Below are positions 37,801 through 52,589 of a DNA stretch of 64,000 nucleotides, in pieces. The DNA is taken from assembly GCA_011503125.2 (NCBI GenBank), contig WWBZ02000001.1, positions 3,286,001 to 3,350,000 on the forward strand. The letters are read 5' to 3'. Every line of letters begins with the position of its first letter. Positions within the stretch are counted from its first letter, which is position 1. The position numbers and the translations under genes are program-made. This stretch comes from Botryosphaeria dothidea (Eukaryota > Ascomycota > Dothideomycetes > Botryosphaeriales > Botryosphaeriaceae). The notes below the pieces were generated by a model. The model saw only the letters and a program-made list of their open reading frames with translations. It searched no databases and had not been told where the DNA came from.

Positions 37801-38707
37801 CCAAGCTGCTCTCAATAATGTGCATCCTCCTCATCAGCATCAACTTCCTACTCACTTGCAACAAGGCAGCCAGGGCATGCCACAAGTGCACACTCCGCAA
37901 CACACTCCTCGCCATCCTCCTGTGCAACCACACCACCCTGGAGCACCCCACTTTGATGGCCATAACATGCAGTTTTCGGCATCCCAATCTTCTGTGCATC
38001 CGTCGCCTCGAGCCGGTATGCCACATTTCATCCAATATGGTCAAGTACCGCAGCAAATGCAGAACTTCCAACAAGGAGGTATGCCCGCAACCTACACGAT
38101 GAGCCCAGCCATGCGTGCAGTGCCAGTAGGCCCTCAGCCTGGCTTCGTACAGGCTCCTGTCATGGGTGGTCAGTTCCCTGGACCTCAGATGGCCCAAATG
38201 CCCCAAATGCCTCAGATGCCTCAGATGCAGCAAATGATGCAGTCCCCCGCTCCAGGGCAAGCTTATCCTTACCAGCCCGGACCTATGCCTGCTCCTATGG
38301 GTGCAAATGGATTCCCCAGTCCTAGGCCTGGTCCCGCGCCCATGATGGTCCATCAGGGATCTCAGCAAGGACATGCTCCGCAGCAGTTCATGCCAATGCC
38401 CAACGGTGGATACCCTGGTTTGTTCCACCAGATGCAGCCGGGATCAAGTAAGTTTGTTTCAACACATCAGCTCTATTCGCCTAACCTTCGTCCAGTGACA
38501 CCGATGAGAGGCCCCTACCCGCAGCCGCACCCGGTCCAATTCGCCCCGAGCCCTCACCAACACCACCAGTATCCACAACCTCACCGCGGAACTCCTAGCG
38601 GTCCCTACAGTCAACCTATGATGGCCCAGCATTCATTGCCTCCGCAGATGCCTCCTCCAGCAGGACCCGGTCCACACGTCCCCGAAGCTGGAGAGAAAGC
38701 TGAATGA
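34898..38707 (+). CDS. PBP1: Ataxin-2 homologue Pbp1
   Basis: Pbp1 binds poly(A)-binding protein, promotes stress-granule formation and influences polyadenylation and TORC1. Five exons (34898-35043, 35356-35563, 35720-35984, 36036-38447, 38496-38707) give 1080 residues. The Sm-like (SM-ATX) domain begins near residue 105 (HDRMVFLISNFVGLPASATL). The LsmAD domain lies near 245-310 ([25 protein letters not shown]). The remaining ~750 residues are disordered and rich in P, Q, M and G, with a short M-P-Q repeat near 38190-38235 (AQMPQMPQMPQMQQMMQ). Such Met-rich segments are implicated in phase separation of yeast Pbp1. The last two introns (51 and 48 nt) are multiples of three with no stop. Confidence 0.93.
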
Positions 38708-39620
38708 GCATCGTCCATGGTCAGGGATGACTGCATTCGTACATTCAACTTCTAGCTGACCGGGTTTATCTTCATCGCGGAAGTTGACATTGCTATTTCG
38801 ACCTATTCTCATTACTGGCTTTCATTGCTTGCATTAGCGTGGCTGGGTCTCGTATCGCCTTCTCAGCAATTTGCTGAAACTCAAAAGGGTGGTGGCATTT
38901 AGCGGGCGGCGTTACCTCTGGCGTCTTATGGTTGCGGTGGCATGCAGACTACGATGGGCGAAGGTCCCGTGGTCATGTACGCGATGGACGAGGGATACGC
39001 GACATGTGTCACATGATGGATACTGGCATAGGATGCTCTTGACCGTCAGCGAGTGGCGTTGCGGAAGGAAGGTGGCTCCGGCAGTTTTCGCGGGCCAGGA
39101 TATCCAGCGCTGGAAATCAGGGGGTGGATAGGATAGGAGACGGAGGCCGATCAGGATACGGAGATCGCTGAGAGGCAGTTTTCAGATGCAAGTCGAGTGG
39201 GGGAGGGGATGGAAATGCCAGAATCATGATAAAACCAGCCATTGCGCCTGTGCTAGTGTCGAGTGACCGGTGACATGAATGAGTGGCATAAGCCAAGAAT
39301 TGTTGTCTGGCGGAAGAGGACAGATCTCGCCGGCTCAGAATGCGGCCTCGAGCTGCGAACTGCCTCGACTAGACAATGTCCAATGCCGGCGAAGTAGTTC
39401 ATTCCATACGTAGCTGGTCTCATTAGCCACACTAACTTCCTACCTCGGAAGGGATGGTGGCTGGCCGATAGCGCTAAGTCCGAAAAAATGTCGGGATCCT
39501 CGCCAAAGCATCATCATCTCTTCCTCGCGCTCCAGACCCTGTTGTCTCCCGCCTCCGTCCCGTGTCTCGTCGCGCGCACAACCTTCGTACGACCCTCGAG
39601 TCTTCCGGCAAAATGCGTAT
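38708..39620. other. Intergenic, no gene seen
   Basis: About 0.9 kb lies between two genes of the same direction. It holds the 3' end of PBP1 and the promoter of the ADCK-like gene, with no recognisable motif. Confidence 0.5.
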
Positions 39621-41459
39621 ATGATGTCTGGTTCTCCGCTATTCCCCTCCTTGTTCAGGAGAGTCGCCAAGTCCCCGTGGACTTGTAGCACCTGTCTCCG
39701 CCAGCAGCAGCAACTCCACCAACCTTTGCGCCAGCGCTTCGGATATGCGACCCAATCTAACGCGAGGAGTATACCGCGGCAGAAGAGAAGGCGGCGATTA
39801 GTCCTTGCCGCGGCCGGCGGAGGTGCTCTTGCCGCGGCTGCAGCGGTGAGCGACGATGCAAAGCATGCGGTCACGGCTGTACGGCGGTCAGGCCGAGTTG
39901 TCACCACCCTTTTCGTGAATATCAAGGAGTAGGCTGCTTCTTCATCCTCATGACATCTCAAGCTAACCGTTTGCTCCTCTCCAGCTACCGGAAGACGCTC
40001 AAGCATGACAATGATCCAGGCTACCCGGAACTGCTCAAGGCATGCCACAAACGCTGTGCGGAGAGGACATTGTGGGCTCTGGAGAAGAACGGGTCGATAT
40101 TCATCAAGTTGGGACAGCATCTGAGCAGCATGAATTATCTACTCCCAAGCGAGTGGTGCGACACGTTCATTCCGCTTCAGGATAAATGCCCAATATCTTC
40201 GTTCGAATCGATCGAAGAAATGGTGATGAAGGACACGGGTCAGACTCTCATGGACTATTTCTCCGAGTTCGAGCCAATGCCCATCGGTGCCGCGTCTTTA
40301 GCACAGGTACACCGTGCTATTGTGAGGGAGACTGGGCAGAGGGTTGCAGTGAAGGTGCAGCATCCAGCCTTGGACGAGTGGGCACCGCTTGACCTGGCCC
40401 TTACCCGATTTTCGTTCGCGACTTTGAAGAAATGGTTCCCTGAGTATGATCTGACCTGGCTGGCCTCTGAAATGGACATTTCGCTGCCACAAGAGTTGGA
40501 CTTCCGCAGAGAGGCCGAAAACGCCATGCGGGCGAAGGAGTACTTTTCGAACATTAGAGATGCGCCGTTGATCATACCGGATGTGCTGTGGGCAGAGCGT
40601 CGGTTCCTGGTAATGGAGTATGTCACTGGCCACAGACCGGATGATCTCGAATACCTGGATTCTCACGGCATCGACCGTGACGAGGTGTCGGCGGCGCTGG
40701 CACGCATTTTCAACGAAATGATCTTTGGCACAAACGCTCCGCTCCACTGCGACCCGCACGGAGGGAATCTTGCGATACGGCACAATCCGTCACGATGGGG
40801 TAAAGCGAACTTCGATGTCGTACTCTATGACCACGGTCTCTACAGAGACATTCCCTTGGACCTTCGTCGTTCGTACGCCAAGCTTTGGCTTGCCGTGCTG
40901 GATGCCGATGAGCCGCGTATGAGAAAGTACGCGAAGGAGGTGGCCGGGATCCCCGATGAATATTTTCCCTTGTTCGCAAGCGCCATCACGGGGAGAGACT
41001 TCACCGCGGTCCAGTCAGGTGTTGACAAACCCAGGAATGAAGCTGAGAAAGAGGCCATCTCCGCTGCGCTCGGCGACGGCATGCTGCAACAATTGGTGGA
41101 CCTCCTTGGCAAAGTCCCGAGGGTTATACTCCTTATATTGAAAACCAATGATTTGAGTAAGTCGGCGACGGTATGCTCAAACTATACTTTATTGACAAAT
41201 ATACACAGCACGATCTCTTGACGAGAACCTCCATACGCGACAGGGGCCGATACGAACGTTCTTGATCCTTGCCCGGTATGCGTCCCGGACCGTATTTCAA
41301 GAGCAGATCGAGGCTTTGAGCGGCAGCATTCTGCGGCCGAGCAATCTCTTCCGCTTCCTGCGTGCCTGGCTTTCGTACGTGAGAGTGGACCTGGAACTTA
41401 ACCTGTACGAGTATTATTTGTCGCTGAGGAGGGTATTCGGGCTGCATCCAGTACTGTAA
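39621..41459 (+). CDS. Mitochondrial ADCK/UbiB (ABC1) kinase-like protein, Mcp2/ADCK1 type
   Basis: This is an atypical kinase-like protein of mitochondria. Its group is connected with lipid and coenzyme Q homeostasis rather than classical protein phosphorylation. Exons 39621-39928, 39985-41156 and 41209-41459 give 576 residues. The N-terminus is basic and Ser/Arg-rich like a presequence, followed by a span (LVLAAAGGGALAAAAAV) near 60-77. UbiB hallmarks follow in order: the KxGQ motif in FIKLGQHLSS, the Ala-rich loop in IGAASLAQVHRA, the lysine in VAVKVQHP, HCDPHGGNLAIR, and LYDHGLYRDI in place of the usual DFG. The C-terminal exon supplies a helical end. The resemblance to yeast Mcp2 (YLR253W) is from memory of the motif spacing. 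Confidence 0.9.
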
Positions 41460-42524
41460 ACAGAGCAAAGGCGTGCCTTTATGCGGTAACTTTGATGCCC
41501 GGGTTGCATGGTTGTGGCGCTGGAGGGACCTTTGCGATTTTTCTTGCAGAATCGTTAGACGATCTTACATATAGATGCAGTGGGAAAATGGAAGCGCAGG
41601 CTTGACATGGAATTCACGAGTGCTTTTGGGAAGGATTCGGTGTGGGGCTGAAGATGCAGGAATCGCGGACAAAGGAGACAAAAAACGTCTGCTTGGTGAT
41701 GAATCCATGTCGGGTATTGCGGCACGCGGCAGGGCATCTCCAGGCTGCAGAAGGCAACGGTGGAGGAATAAGGCGCTCCGGGCTGCGGCACAGAGGATGG
41801 AGGCTCCTCCAATTGCGGCGAGCCTGCTGGCGATGGCGACGGACGGGCAGCAGGGAGGGAGGACTCCTCAACGCTGATTACATCATGCGCTCAGCCAGGA
41901 GGGGCTGGGGGTTGCTTGCGAGGCCTGGGCGGTGCTGTGGAGGGCTGTGGCCTTAGTCATTCGAGGGCGGAGAGGAGCTGGCTTGGGCGTGAGTGATTGA
42001 CGGCACGTCCCCTGCAGCGCTGCGATCACTTGTCCGTCAGAAGTGCTGCAGTCGCGCTGTTGCTCGTCGCGCCCTCTTGTCAAGTCTGCTGAGAAGTCCG
42101 ATCGCATCCTTGCGCCGCGCCCCGCCGCCCAAAGCAGAGGCCCCAGCACAACCAGTGCCGCCAGCCAGAACCTCGACACCTCAAAGATAGAATTGCTCCA
42201 CGCATCCCACCCACAACACAACCCCCCGAACGCCCTCTCGACCGATCCTCTTGGCCACGCAACCCGTCGACGTACGCCTGCCGCCGCTCCCTCTGCCTTG
42301 CTGGTGCTGCCACCGCACCCGCGGGCCGACGCCTGGCCCTTCCGCCGCCGTCGAGAGCTGCACAGCCCCCGGCTATCCTTGACACCGTCCTGCGCTCACG
42401 ACGCGCTGACATAACCGCTGCGGCGCGCCACAAGCCTGCTCCCTGAAAGACTCCAGTCCTCAGCGACCTCTCTGCCTAAAGCAACGTCGTCGGCACTCGA
42501 CGAGGAGTCCCCCAAGAGCGCGCC
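41460..42524. promoter_or_regulatory. Upstream region of the HECT ligase gene
   Basis: This stretch of 1.07 kb becomes C-rich over its last 500 bp, consistent with a long 5' leader. No gene was supported on either strand. Confidence 0.5.
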
Positions 42525-45410
<2,886 letters not shown>

Positions 45411-48400
45411 TTGCCAGACTGCTCGAAACAGTACCCGCACGAAATATGTCGCGAGGAGCCGAGAACCACGTATACCCTGCTTTTACCTTAACCGGGATAT
45501 TTATCGACCCCGCCATTCAACACTTTCCAACCTTATCAATCCCGCGGTCTTTGTATAAAAAAAAAGAAAGAACGCTCTCATCATTATTGTACAGGCCTAG
45601 GCGCAAGGAGGAGACATTCTTGTTTTTATCGGGCGCGCGAACACCAGCCGACGTAACGCAGTCCGTGCTATCTTTGGGGTCAAGAGGAAGCGGGGAGAGA
45701 GGCTGGACCCTCTGGGAAAGGAGGCAATTGGAGAAAGAGGGAAATCAAACTTTTCTTTATTGAAAGAAGGTGCCGCTTATGGGATTCTTGTAATACACAA
45801 ATCGCTCCCGGCTCATTGGGGGAACGATTTCATCATCGATCGTTAGGAATCCAGTCCTCGCAATGATTATTGGGCAAGCGGAAATCTCTTTTCATCTCCT
45901 CCTGTCTTCCTCTCATTCCCTTCCTAGTTTGGCCTTTTCTGTTTCCCGATTCCCTTCGGGAGAGTAGGGTATTGGTTCATGAGGCAGGAAAGAGGCATGC
46001 CAGGTCTGTTTCTTTCAATGATGAGCTGATGTGGGGTCTCGATGGGTGACGGTGGATATGCGTCGGGATACTTTTTTCCTTCGAGCGGAAGATGTAGAAT
46101 GAAGGACAGAAAAGTACAGTGAAGACTGCAGATTCTTCGTCGGGTTGGAGGTCGAGGAAAATGGACGGGAATGGGAACGAAATGGAGGGACTTTTGGCTT
46201 GGTTTTTTTTTCTTTTCTGTTCTGTCTGCTTCTCGTTGTCAGTCTTCTCATCTTGTTGGTGCTGGAGTCTAGATTTTCTTTTGACTGGTTCTCCTACCTT
46301 GTTCTTGTCTGATCAATTGATATTTTCTTCTGCGTTGAATGCTCCTTACTTTTGACCGTGCTTACTATTGGTTTAGGATGCTCTGAAAAAATAGGAATGT
46401 TTGGCCTGGGTTCCCCCAACGTTGACTTTTCCCCATGTCTTTACTTCTCCTTTTAGGCAGTTGGTTTGTGTAGCTGATCCCTCGCATCAGTGTCTGTCAT
46501 CTCTCCGCGTTCTTCAAGTCTCTCCTTCCTCGAGTCGAAAAAAATCTCGTGCTCCTGCAATCCATTTCCCGCATTTACCAGGTGACCCGGTAGCTTGTGC
46601 TTAGGGATCAGAATAGCAGTGTTTTGTCTTGGACTATATGCAGATCCTTGCATGCCCGTGATGAACGTATTGCAGTGATGTACAGTCGGGTGTTTTAGGT
46701 GATATTATCTACAGCTGTCTTGCTGACATCGGCTTAGGTTCCTGCCTCTGAAGATGAGTATCAACGCCATACGCAGACCGGGCCGATGCCATTCTCCCAC
46801 CTGCATCAACCTTCGTTTATTTCACTCCTCTCGCCTTGAATCATGCACTTCGGGCGGACGAATGTTGATAGGATCTTAAGCTTGTCGAGGGGAATTTTTC
46901 ATTCGGCACTATCTCTCGGCTGCAGCAACTCTCTGTAGTGCATATATGCATACGTCTGATGAATCACCACAATCCACCTCCGCGGAACAATGCACGTAGA
47001 GCTTGATCATTCGCCCGGAGATAAACTAGTCAGAACCTGATGTCATCTGCATACTGTTGAATGCTTGCAATTCCCGATTTTCGGTAAGAGATGGCCATGG
47101 TACTGCCTTCACGATTGGATCCGACCGACCCCAGGTCTCCAATAAAGCGGGATCGCCTCTCTTCACACTACGTTTGGTGACTTCGGCATGGGCTCGTTCA
47201 TATCCTTCAGACGATTCATTCGCAATCTCCGCATATTTAAACACAAGAGCACAAGACTCCCGTGCGGGGTGGGCAGACATCTGTGCATATTCGAGGGCGC
47301 GACGATCCGAGCGTAGTCACTCAAGGAGCGTCTGGGATAGATTGCAGCTTTTTGCGGGGGGATTTCGGCGGGAAACCGAGCACAAAGCTGATGTATCCCG
47401 AGTAGTCTACGTCAAATTCATACAATCTTCTAAGCTGACTGGGATAGAGTGCGACGCCAAGAAAATTCATGTTCGAGCGTATGCCAGTCATCAATCTCCA
47501 CCACGCCCAGGTAGCCGCCGCGGCCGCCACCACCGACTGGATTTTGTTGGTGGTGGAGGCGCGGAACCCCCCCTTCCCGGTTCGAAGCCTCACCCCAGTC
47601 CGCATTATGCATGGCATGCATTAGTCCTTAGTTACCGCTGCACAAAAAAAAAGTGCCCGCCACCGCCCTTTTTTTTTTCAACAACAGAGCCCCATGACAT
47701 GGAACGATGCAGAGAATAGGGCGCGTTTTATGCAGGCCCTGGGAGGTGGCTGATGTTGAAAAATCAGAGTTGGTGAGCCGAGATAAGGTCATGCTTGTGT
47801 CAATGTGGCGATCACTGATCGTCTTCTGGCGGATCCTCTGCTGTCGCGCACTTTCTACGGCGAAGGCGTGGGCGGGGGTGCGGAGAAGCGGGTGGATGAG
47901 CTCGTAACGAGGATACTAGCTGTTGTTGTCTCTGCCGACGGACGGTTCAGTGGGGACCAGCAGAGCCAGCAGGACCCCTCACTGGTTTTCAGGGTCCCTA
48001 TAGTCGTTCAGTAGTGTGTTGTACGACTGTCGGGCTCCCGAACGGGTGGCGGCTCGGGTGAGAGAGCGAAGGGATGGGGGGACACGGCCGGCGGCGGAGC
48101 GGGTCTTTGAAAGGGGCGCCAGCTGGTCGCTGCGGCCCATCAATCCTCGACGAACGTCGGCCCTCGCGGTGAGAGAAAACGAGGTGGCGAGGTGCATCCG
48201 CGCATGACAGCATCGCTTATTGCAGCGATCGGTGGGGAAGCTCGCCGACTCGCTTGTCCGTCGCCCTTCGTCAGTTGGGGTGTGTAGGCCGCGATGCTAA
48301 TGGCCGTGCTGCAACATTATTGGTGCACCCTGGCCCATAGACCGGCCAGCTGGCAGCAGGCAGGGTGATTGGGCGCGGAGGAGGCTTGTGCGGCTCTTTT

Positions 48401-49185
48401 TTCCTGGGGACGGCCGGGCAGGCATGGCGATGGGGAGGACGGGACATGGATGGAACCCGGCCTAGCGCGGTGGGAGGCGGGCGGACATGCTTCGCTCTGT
48501 TTGAGACAGAGAGAGCGCGGTGGTGCCTGCTCTGCTCGGCAAGTGGCCCCTTAACTTTGTTTTCGCGTTTGTTTGCACCTGGGCGCGCGACTGCACGACT
48601 GCCCTGCTGTGCTGTCCTGCTGCTGCTCGCGCTGCCGGGCGTCGGTGAGGTGACACGAACACGATGCGTGCTGTGGAGAGAGCGTGTCTCGTGTGTGGCT
48701 AAGAATAGGCGTCGGCGCATCCACCAGCACGCAGGGACGGGCGCTATACAAGGCGCTCCATCAGGCTAGTCGCAGTGCCGGATTGGTTCCATGCTCTTCT
48801 CGCCCAAACTCAACTCGACATGCCGCATATGCACGGATGCCAGTCCAATGGCTGGCTAAACAACACGAACCATGTGATGCCTCCCTTCCCGAACGCCCCG
48901 TCGTTCCATTAATTCCTGTCAAAACCATTTAGTCCCGCCTCGCGCTCCGTCGTGTTTCCACTCTTCCTGCCTCCTCGTCCAAACTTTCTCCCACAATCCC
49001 GCCCATCCACTCGCTCTGGGCCCCATTGACCGATCTCCACCCGTCGCTACCTTAAAACCGTACCCACTTCCGCTCAATCCCATTCCGCGCCTACTTGTTC
49101 ACAACAAACGCCCTTTAATACCGCCGCATTCCGCTCCCAGCTTCTCCACCTCACCCCCTCACCACACCAACTCACATCCGCCACT
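45411..49185. other. 3.8-kb gene-free stretch
   Basis: The region downstream of RSP5 contains T-rich and A-rich tracts (for example 46204-46217 and 47645-47655). Frames of 60-220 codons are open without family features. The last ~200 bp are C-rich and belong to the promoter and leader of the next gene. Confidence 0.45.
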
Positions 49186-49914
49186 ATGCGTTTCTCCGTT
49201 GCTGCTGCTGTCCTCGCCTCGGCTGGCTTCGTCGCCGCCCAGAGCTCCACTTCCTCTGCCTCTTCTTCCACCTCCACCTCGAGCTGCCAGGCCGCCAAGT
49301 AAGCAGTCGACAATGCCCATCGAACGAGCTCTTTGCTAACACCACCCTTTCCACAGCATTGTCACGGCCTGTGTTGATGGCATCAAGCCCCGTACCGAGG
49401 GCTGCGGTGGTAACGACTGGGACTGCCTTTGCAGCGCTTACACCGATCTCCTGACGTGAGTAACCCGACGGCCCACGCTCTCCAAGCAAGAGAAGAGAGC
49501 ATCGGCTAACTGAAGACCTCGATACAGCTGCTACAACAACTGCCCCAACGATCAGACCCGCTCGTCCGTCCAGAACCAGGTTACTCAGTTCTGCAACGCT
49601 GCCAACGCGTAGGTTCACTCTCAAGCCTGATCAATTCCTCTGCCTCAATCACTGACACCCCGAACAGCAACAAGTCCACCTCCAGCTCCTCCTCCGGCTC
49701 TGCCACCGTCACTGCCACCTCCGCCTCTTCTGCCGCTACCGCCACCGCCACCGCGTCTGCCTCCGGCACCTCCGCCTCCAACTTCGACTCCTTCAGCGGC
49801 GAGACCAGCTCCGCCTCTGCTTCGGGCTCGTCCTCGACCGGCGCTGCCGTTCCCATGCACGTCCCCGCTGGCGGTGCGCTGGGTCTGGCCATCGGTATTG
49901 CTGCTATGCTGTAA
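49186..49914 (+). CDS. Small GPI-anchored eight-cysteine (CFEM-like) protein
   Basis: Four exons (49186-49298, 49357-49455, 49528-49608, 49668-49914) give 179 residues. A signal peptide covers about 1-18 (MRFSVAAAVLASAGFVAA). A Ser/Thr linker leads to a domain with exactly eight cysteines, followed by a Ser/Thr/Ala-rich stalk and a hydrophobic GPI tail (GGALGLAIGIAAML). Cysteine spacing is 8, 10, 6, 1, 8, 3 and 16 residues. The C-L-C centre, the Asp in CGGNDWDC and the last two gaps match the CFEM fold, but the first gap is too long and the fifth is one short. It is therefore called CFEM-like. CFEM proteins bind haem or act at the cell surface; that role is not claimed here. Confidence 0.85.
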
Positions 49915-51600
49915 GCAGTTTAAACAGTCTCCCGAAATGGGATTTTAGGGACATGGGTTGTAATGCGTAATGCGATTTTTTGGGCGGGTTGGTAAGAGGG
50001 TGTCTCTCTTCTAACCTGTATATTTTCTATCGAAATTGGGGTGGTTTGCTGCATTGCTGAGCCGGCGGGGGGGGGGGGGGTGCGGCGTGGGTCCACTAGC
50101 ATTTGCTTTTTGTGTTGAGTGTTCGTCTCCGTTGGATTCTCCGTCCGGCAAGACCACTACATATTGCTCTCTCTCTCTCTCTCTCCTTATCACTCGTAGC
50201 TAATACTCAATTCTACCTCCCAAAAACTCAGCGAGGCGAGCTAAAAAGTACTTTCTCTCCGTCAATAAGACCTCTGCTTTCAAGGGATCATCTGAATTAG
50301 AATTTGCCGCCGTATTGACAATATTGCTTCTCATTGCCGCCACCTAACCGTCCACTCCACCTCAATAAAGCAGGACCACGGTTCGGACACACGCATCGAC
50401 CTCTAGTCTCAAACGTCCCTCGACCTGCCGAGCTAGTCTGCTTCCTCAGCAATTGCCCAACAACACAAAGCTCCCGGGGACATGAAATCCGACCCGTCTT
50501 TTTTTTTTGCCGCCGCTCCGGAATGTTTTGGGCGTCATACACGGCCCGAGGAGCTGGTTCTTCCGCCCTACTCCACGTCTTACAAACACCGACTTTTTTT
50601 TTTGCCGAGTCTATCGAACGATGCGTGGTTGGTGTCACGTTCGAGTCGGGTGTTTTGGGTTTGCCTGACCGGTCTGTGGGACCTCACGTGTGCGGTGTGG
50701 AAACGTTGGCGGATGGGTGCTTGAGATCCGACCAGAGGAAAGACCAAGGGTTTGAAATTATCGAAGACGGCGTTCTTGCGCTTGCTCGGACTTCGGAAAT
50801 CTATCTCTCTAGGAGGTTTATCTTTCTAGGAGGTCTGAGTCTCCGAACCAGCGCGCTGAAAAATATTTGCGTGATTATGAGAACCCCATGGAGACTAGGG
50901 AAATTCAATGCGCACTACCCTATATCATTTGAGCGCAGTGTTGAAGGGCAGAAATATCCTGATCTACAGGTTCCACGGGCACTTCCCGAGGTCGAGTAGC
51001 TTCCTGATTTGCCGGACGAGCAAGTGATGTGTTGGCGCTGCTAGCACGAACTGGAGTGGCCACTTCTGCGGCATTTGTGTGGTATTCATTCAAGCCTCTT
51101 CAAGTCGCGGAGAACAGAACTTAGAAGTTCGAAGTCAGTGTTTTATGAGCTCAAGATGTGTCCGGGAGCATAAGCTTCAACGGACCTCGTGAGCGTGGGC
51201 TTTGCTGAGCGTTCTGCTGATGCGGAGACTGTGCCGTGGTGATTTTTCGTCTGTCTTGGGAGACGGTGGCACATCCGTAAAAGACGCCCTTCTTTCTTTG
51301 TCGTTTGCATCAGCCAGTAGCCTCTTGTATTCTGGGGAAAATTACTTAAGGAAGTAAAAGAGAATTACTGCGCTTCCCGTTCTTGCCAGACAGATACTAT
51401 GGTCTATTCCGAGCATTGCCGACAATAGTACTTTACACGGGGTCCATGGTTGCTCAAGTTCACCAAACTTAACAGATCAACAATCTCGCCGCCACAATCT
51501 CAGGCTGTTTTTCAGCATTATTTTGGGGTTATGAGCATTGAAATCAGCGGTAGATGATGAGTTGCAGCTCATGCCGCGCGTTCAAATGTATAAAAACTCG
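49915..51600. other. Intergenic with simple repeats
   Basis: About 1.7 kb without a supported gene. It holds a 14-nt poly-G run ending near 50080 and a CT microsatellite at about 50167-50185. It forms the border between the gene-rich part and the transposon nest. Confidence 0.45.
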
Positions 51601-51671
51601 TCTTGAGAATTGAATGTGCTAGATTGAGCATATCCATCCATCTCCTCCGAGAGCCGATCCGGTGCGCACAT

Positions 51672-51960
51672 AGGAGACTTAGCGGAGGGTCTTGATAGGC
51701 GTGGTGCTCGCAACCTGGCACGATGCGACCGGTCGGCTCGACGAGACGGAAATACGGGCAAGCTCTAGGGAAGGGAAACACAGACTAGCTTCGATGGCCC
51801 TCACCGACCCTGTTAAGCGGGCGTCTAGGCGACTCAACGGAGGGTCTTAATAGGCGTGGAGCACGCAACCTACGACGATGACATAGGCCAGCGGTGAGGG
51901 GAGGCCCTCGAGGTGTCACAGGCCAGTCGCGCAGACACTCAACACGTTGGAAACATAGGC
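51672..51960. repeat. Degenerate direct repeats, possible LINE 5' region
   Basis: The block GGAGGGTCTTGATAGGCGTGG near 51683 recurs, with one change, near 51838, about 155 bp downstream, and each copy is followed by CGCAACCT-like sequence. ACATAGGCCAG also occurs twice, near 51882 and 51952. Imperfect tandem blocks like these are common in front of LINE ORF1. No outer boundary of the LINE could be fixed. Confidence 0.45.
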
Positions 51961-52589
51961 CAGCTCAGAATAAGAGGGGACATAAGCTTGGTTAGTAGGA
52001 GAGGGTGGAGCAGGTCGCCCGGCGTGGGATCTGGTCCGTTACCCCTTCTGCAAGACACGGTCGGCCTGTTATGGGGAGACCCTTACAGGCAACGCGAAAC
52101 GGGGACCTGGTGAGTGTAGGGTGTTGCGCCCCTGCACAACACCTGGGTTTCCCGCGGGGCGTAGTGCGCAGCAGCCACTGCTGGCTCCGAGGACCTTACC
52201 CCTTCGCTGGGCTCTGACCCTCGGTGCACCTGGATGGCAGGTAGGATCACGTCCTGGCCGGAGAGACTGCTGCGTGGCTCGAGAGAACGGATACGCGTGT
52301 CGGTATGCATAGAGACGGGACTGTTCGCCTCCAAACCAACGCTGAAGCAAACGATAATGAGAACTCGGAGGTTTTAGGACAGCACGCCGGCGATGCATGC
52401 TTAAGGAGCAAACAGGGATCACTCAGGCAGGAGGGGTTTGGCCCGGCCCTAACTGTGGAGGCCGCAATGAGAAGCGGCTGAAAACTGGGGTAGGGGCCTG
52501 GATAGACCTTTGGGAGACTGGAGGTTATAGGCATGTCAAACCCTACTGCAACTTTGTACATAGATACAATTGTATGATTTCCTGAAAAC

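Noticed and set aside
47560..47600. GGTTCGAAGCC, possible tRNA T-arm
   Set aside because: The flanking bases do not form the 5-bp T-stem, and no other tRNA parts were found upstream.
50334..50999. Plus-strand open frame of ~220 codons
   Set aside because: No recognisable domain and ordinary composition; poly-T tracts interrupt it with Phe runs.
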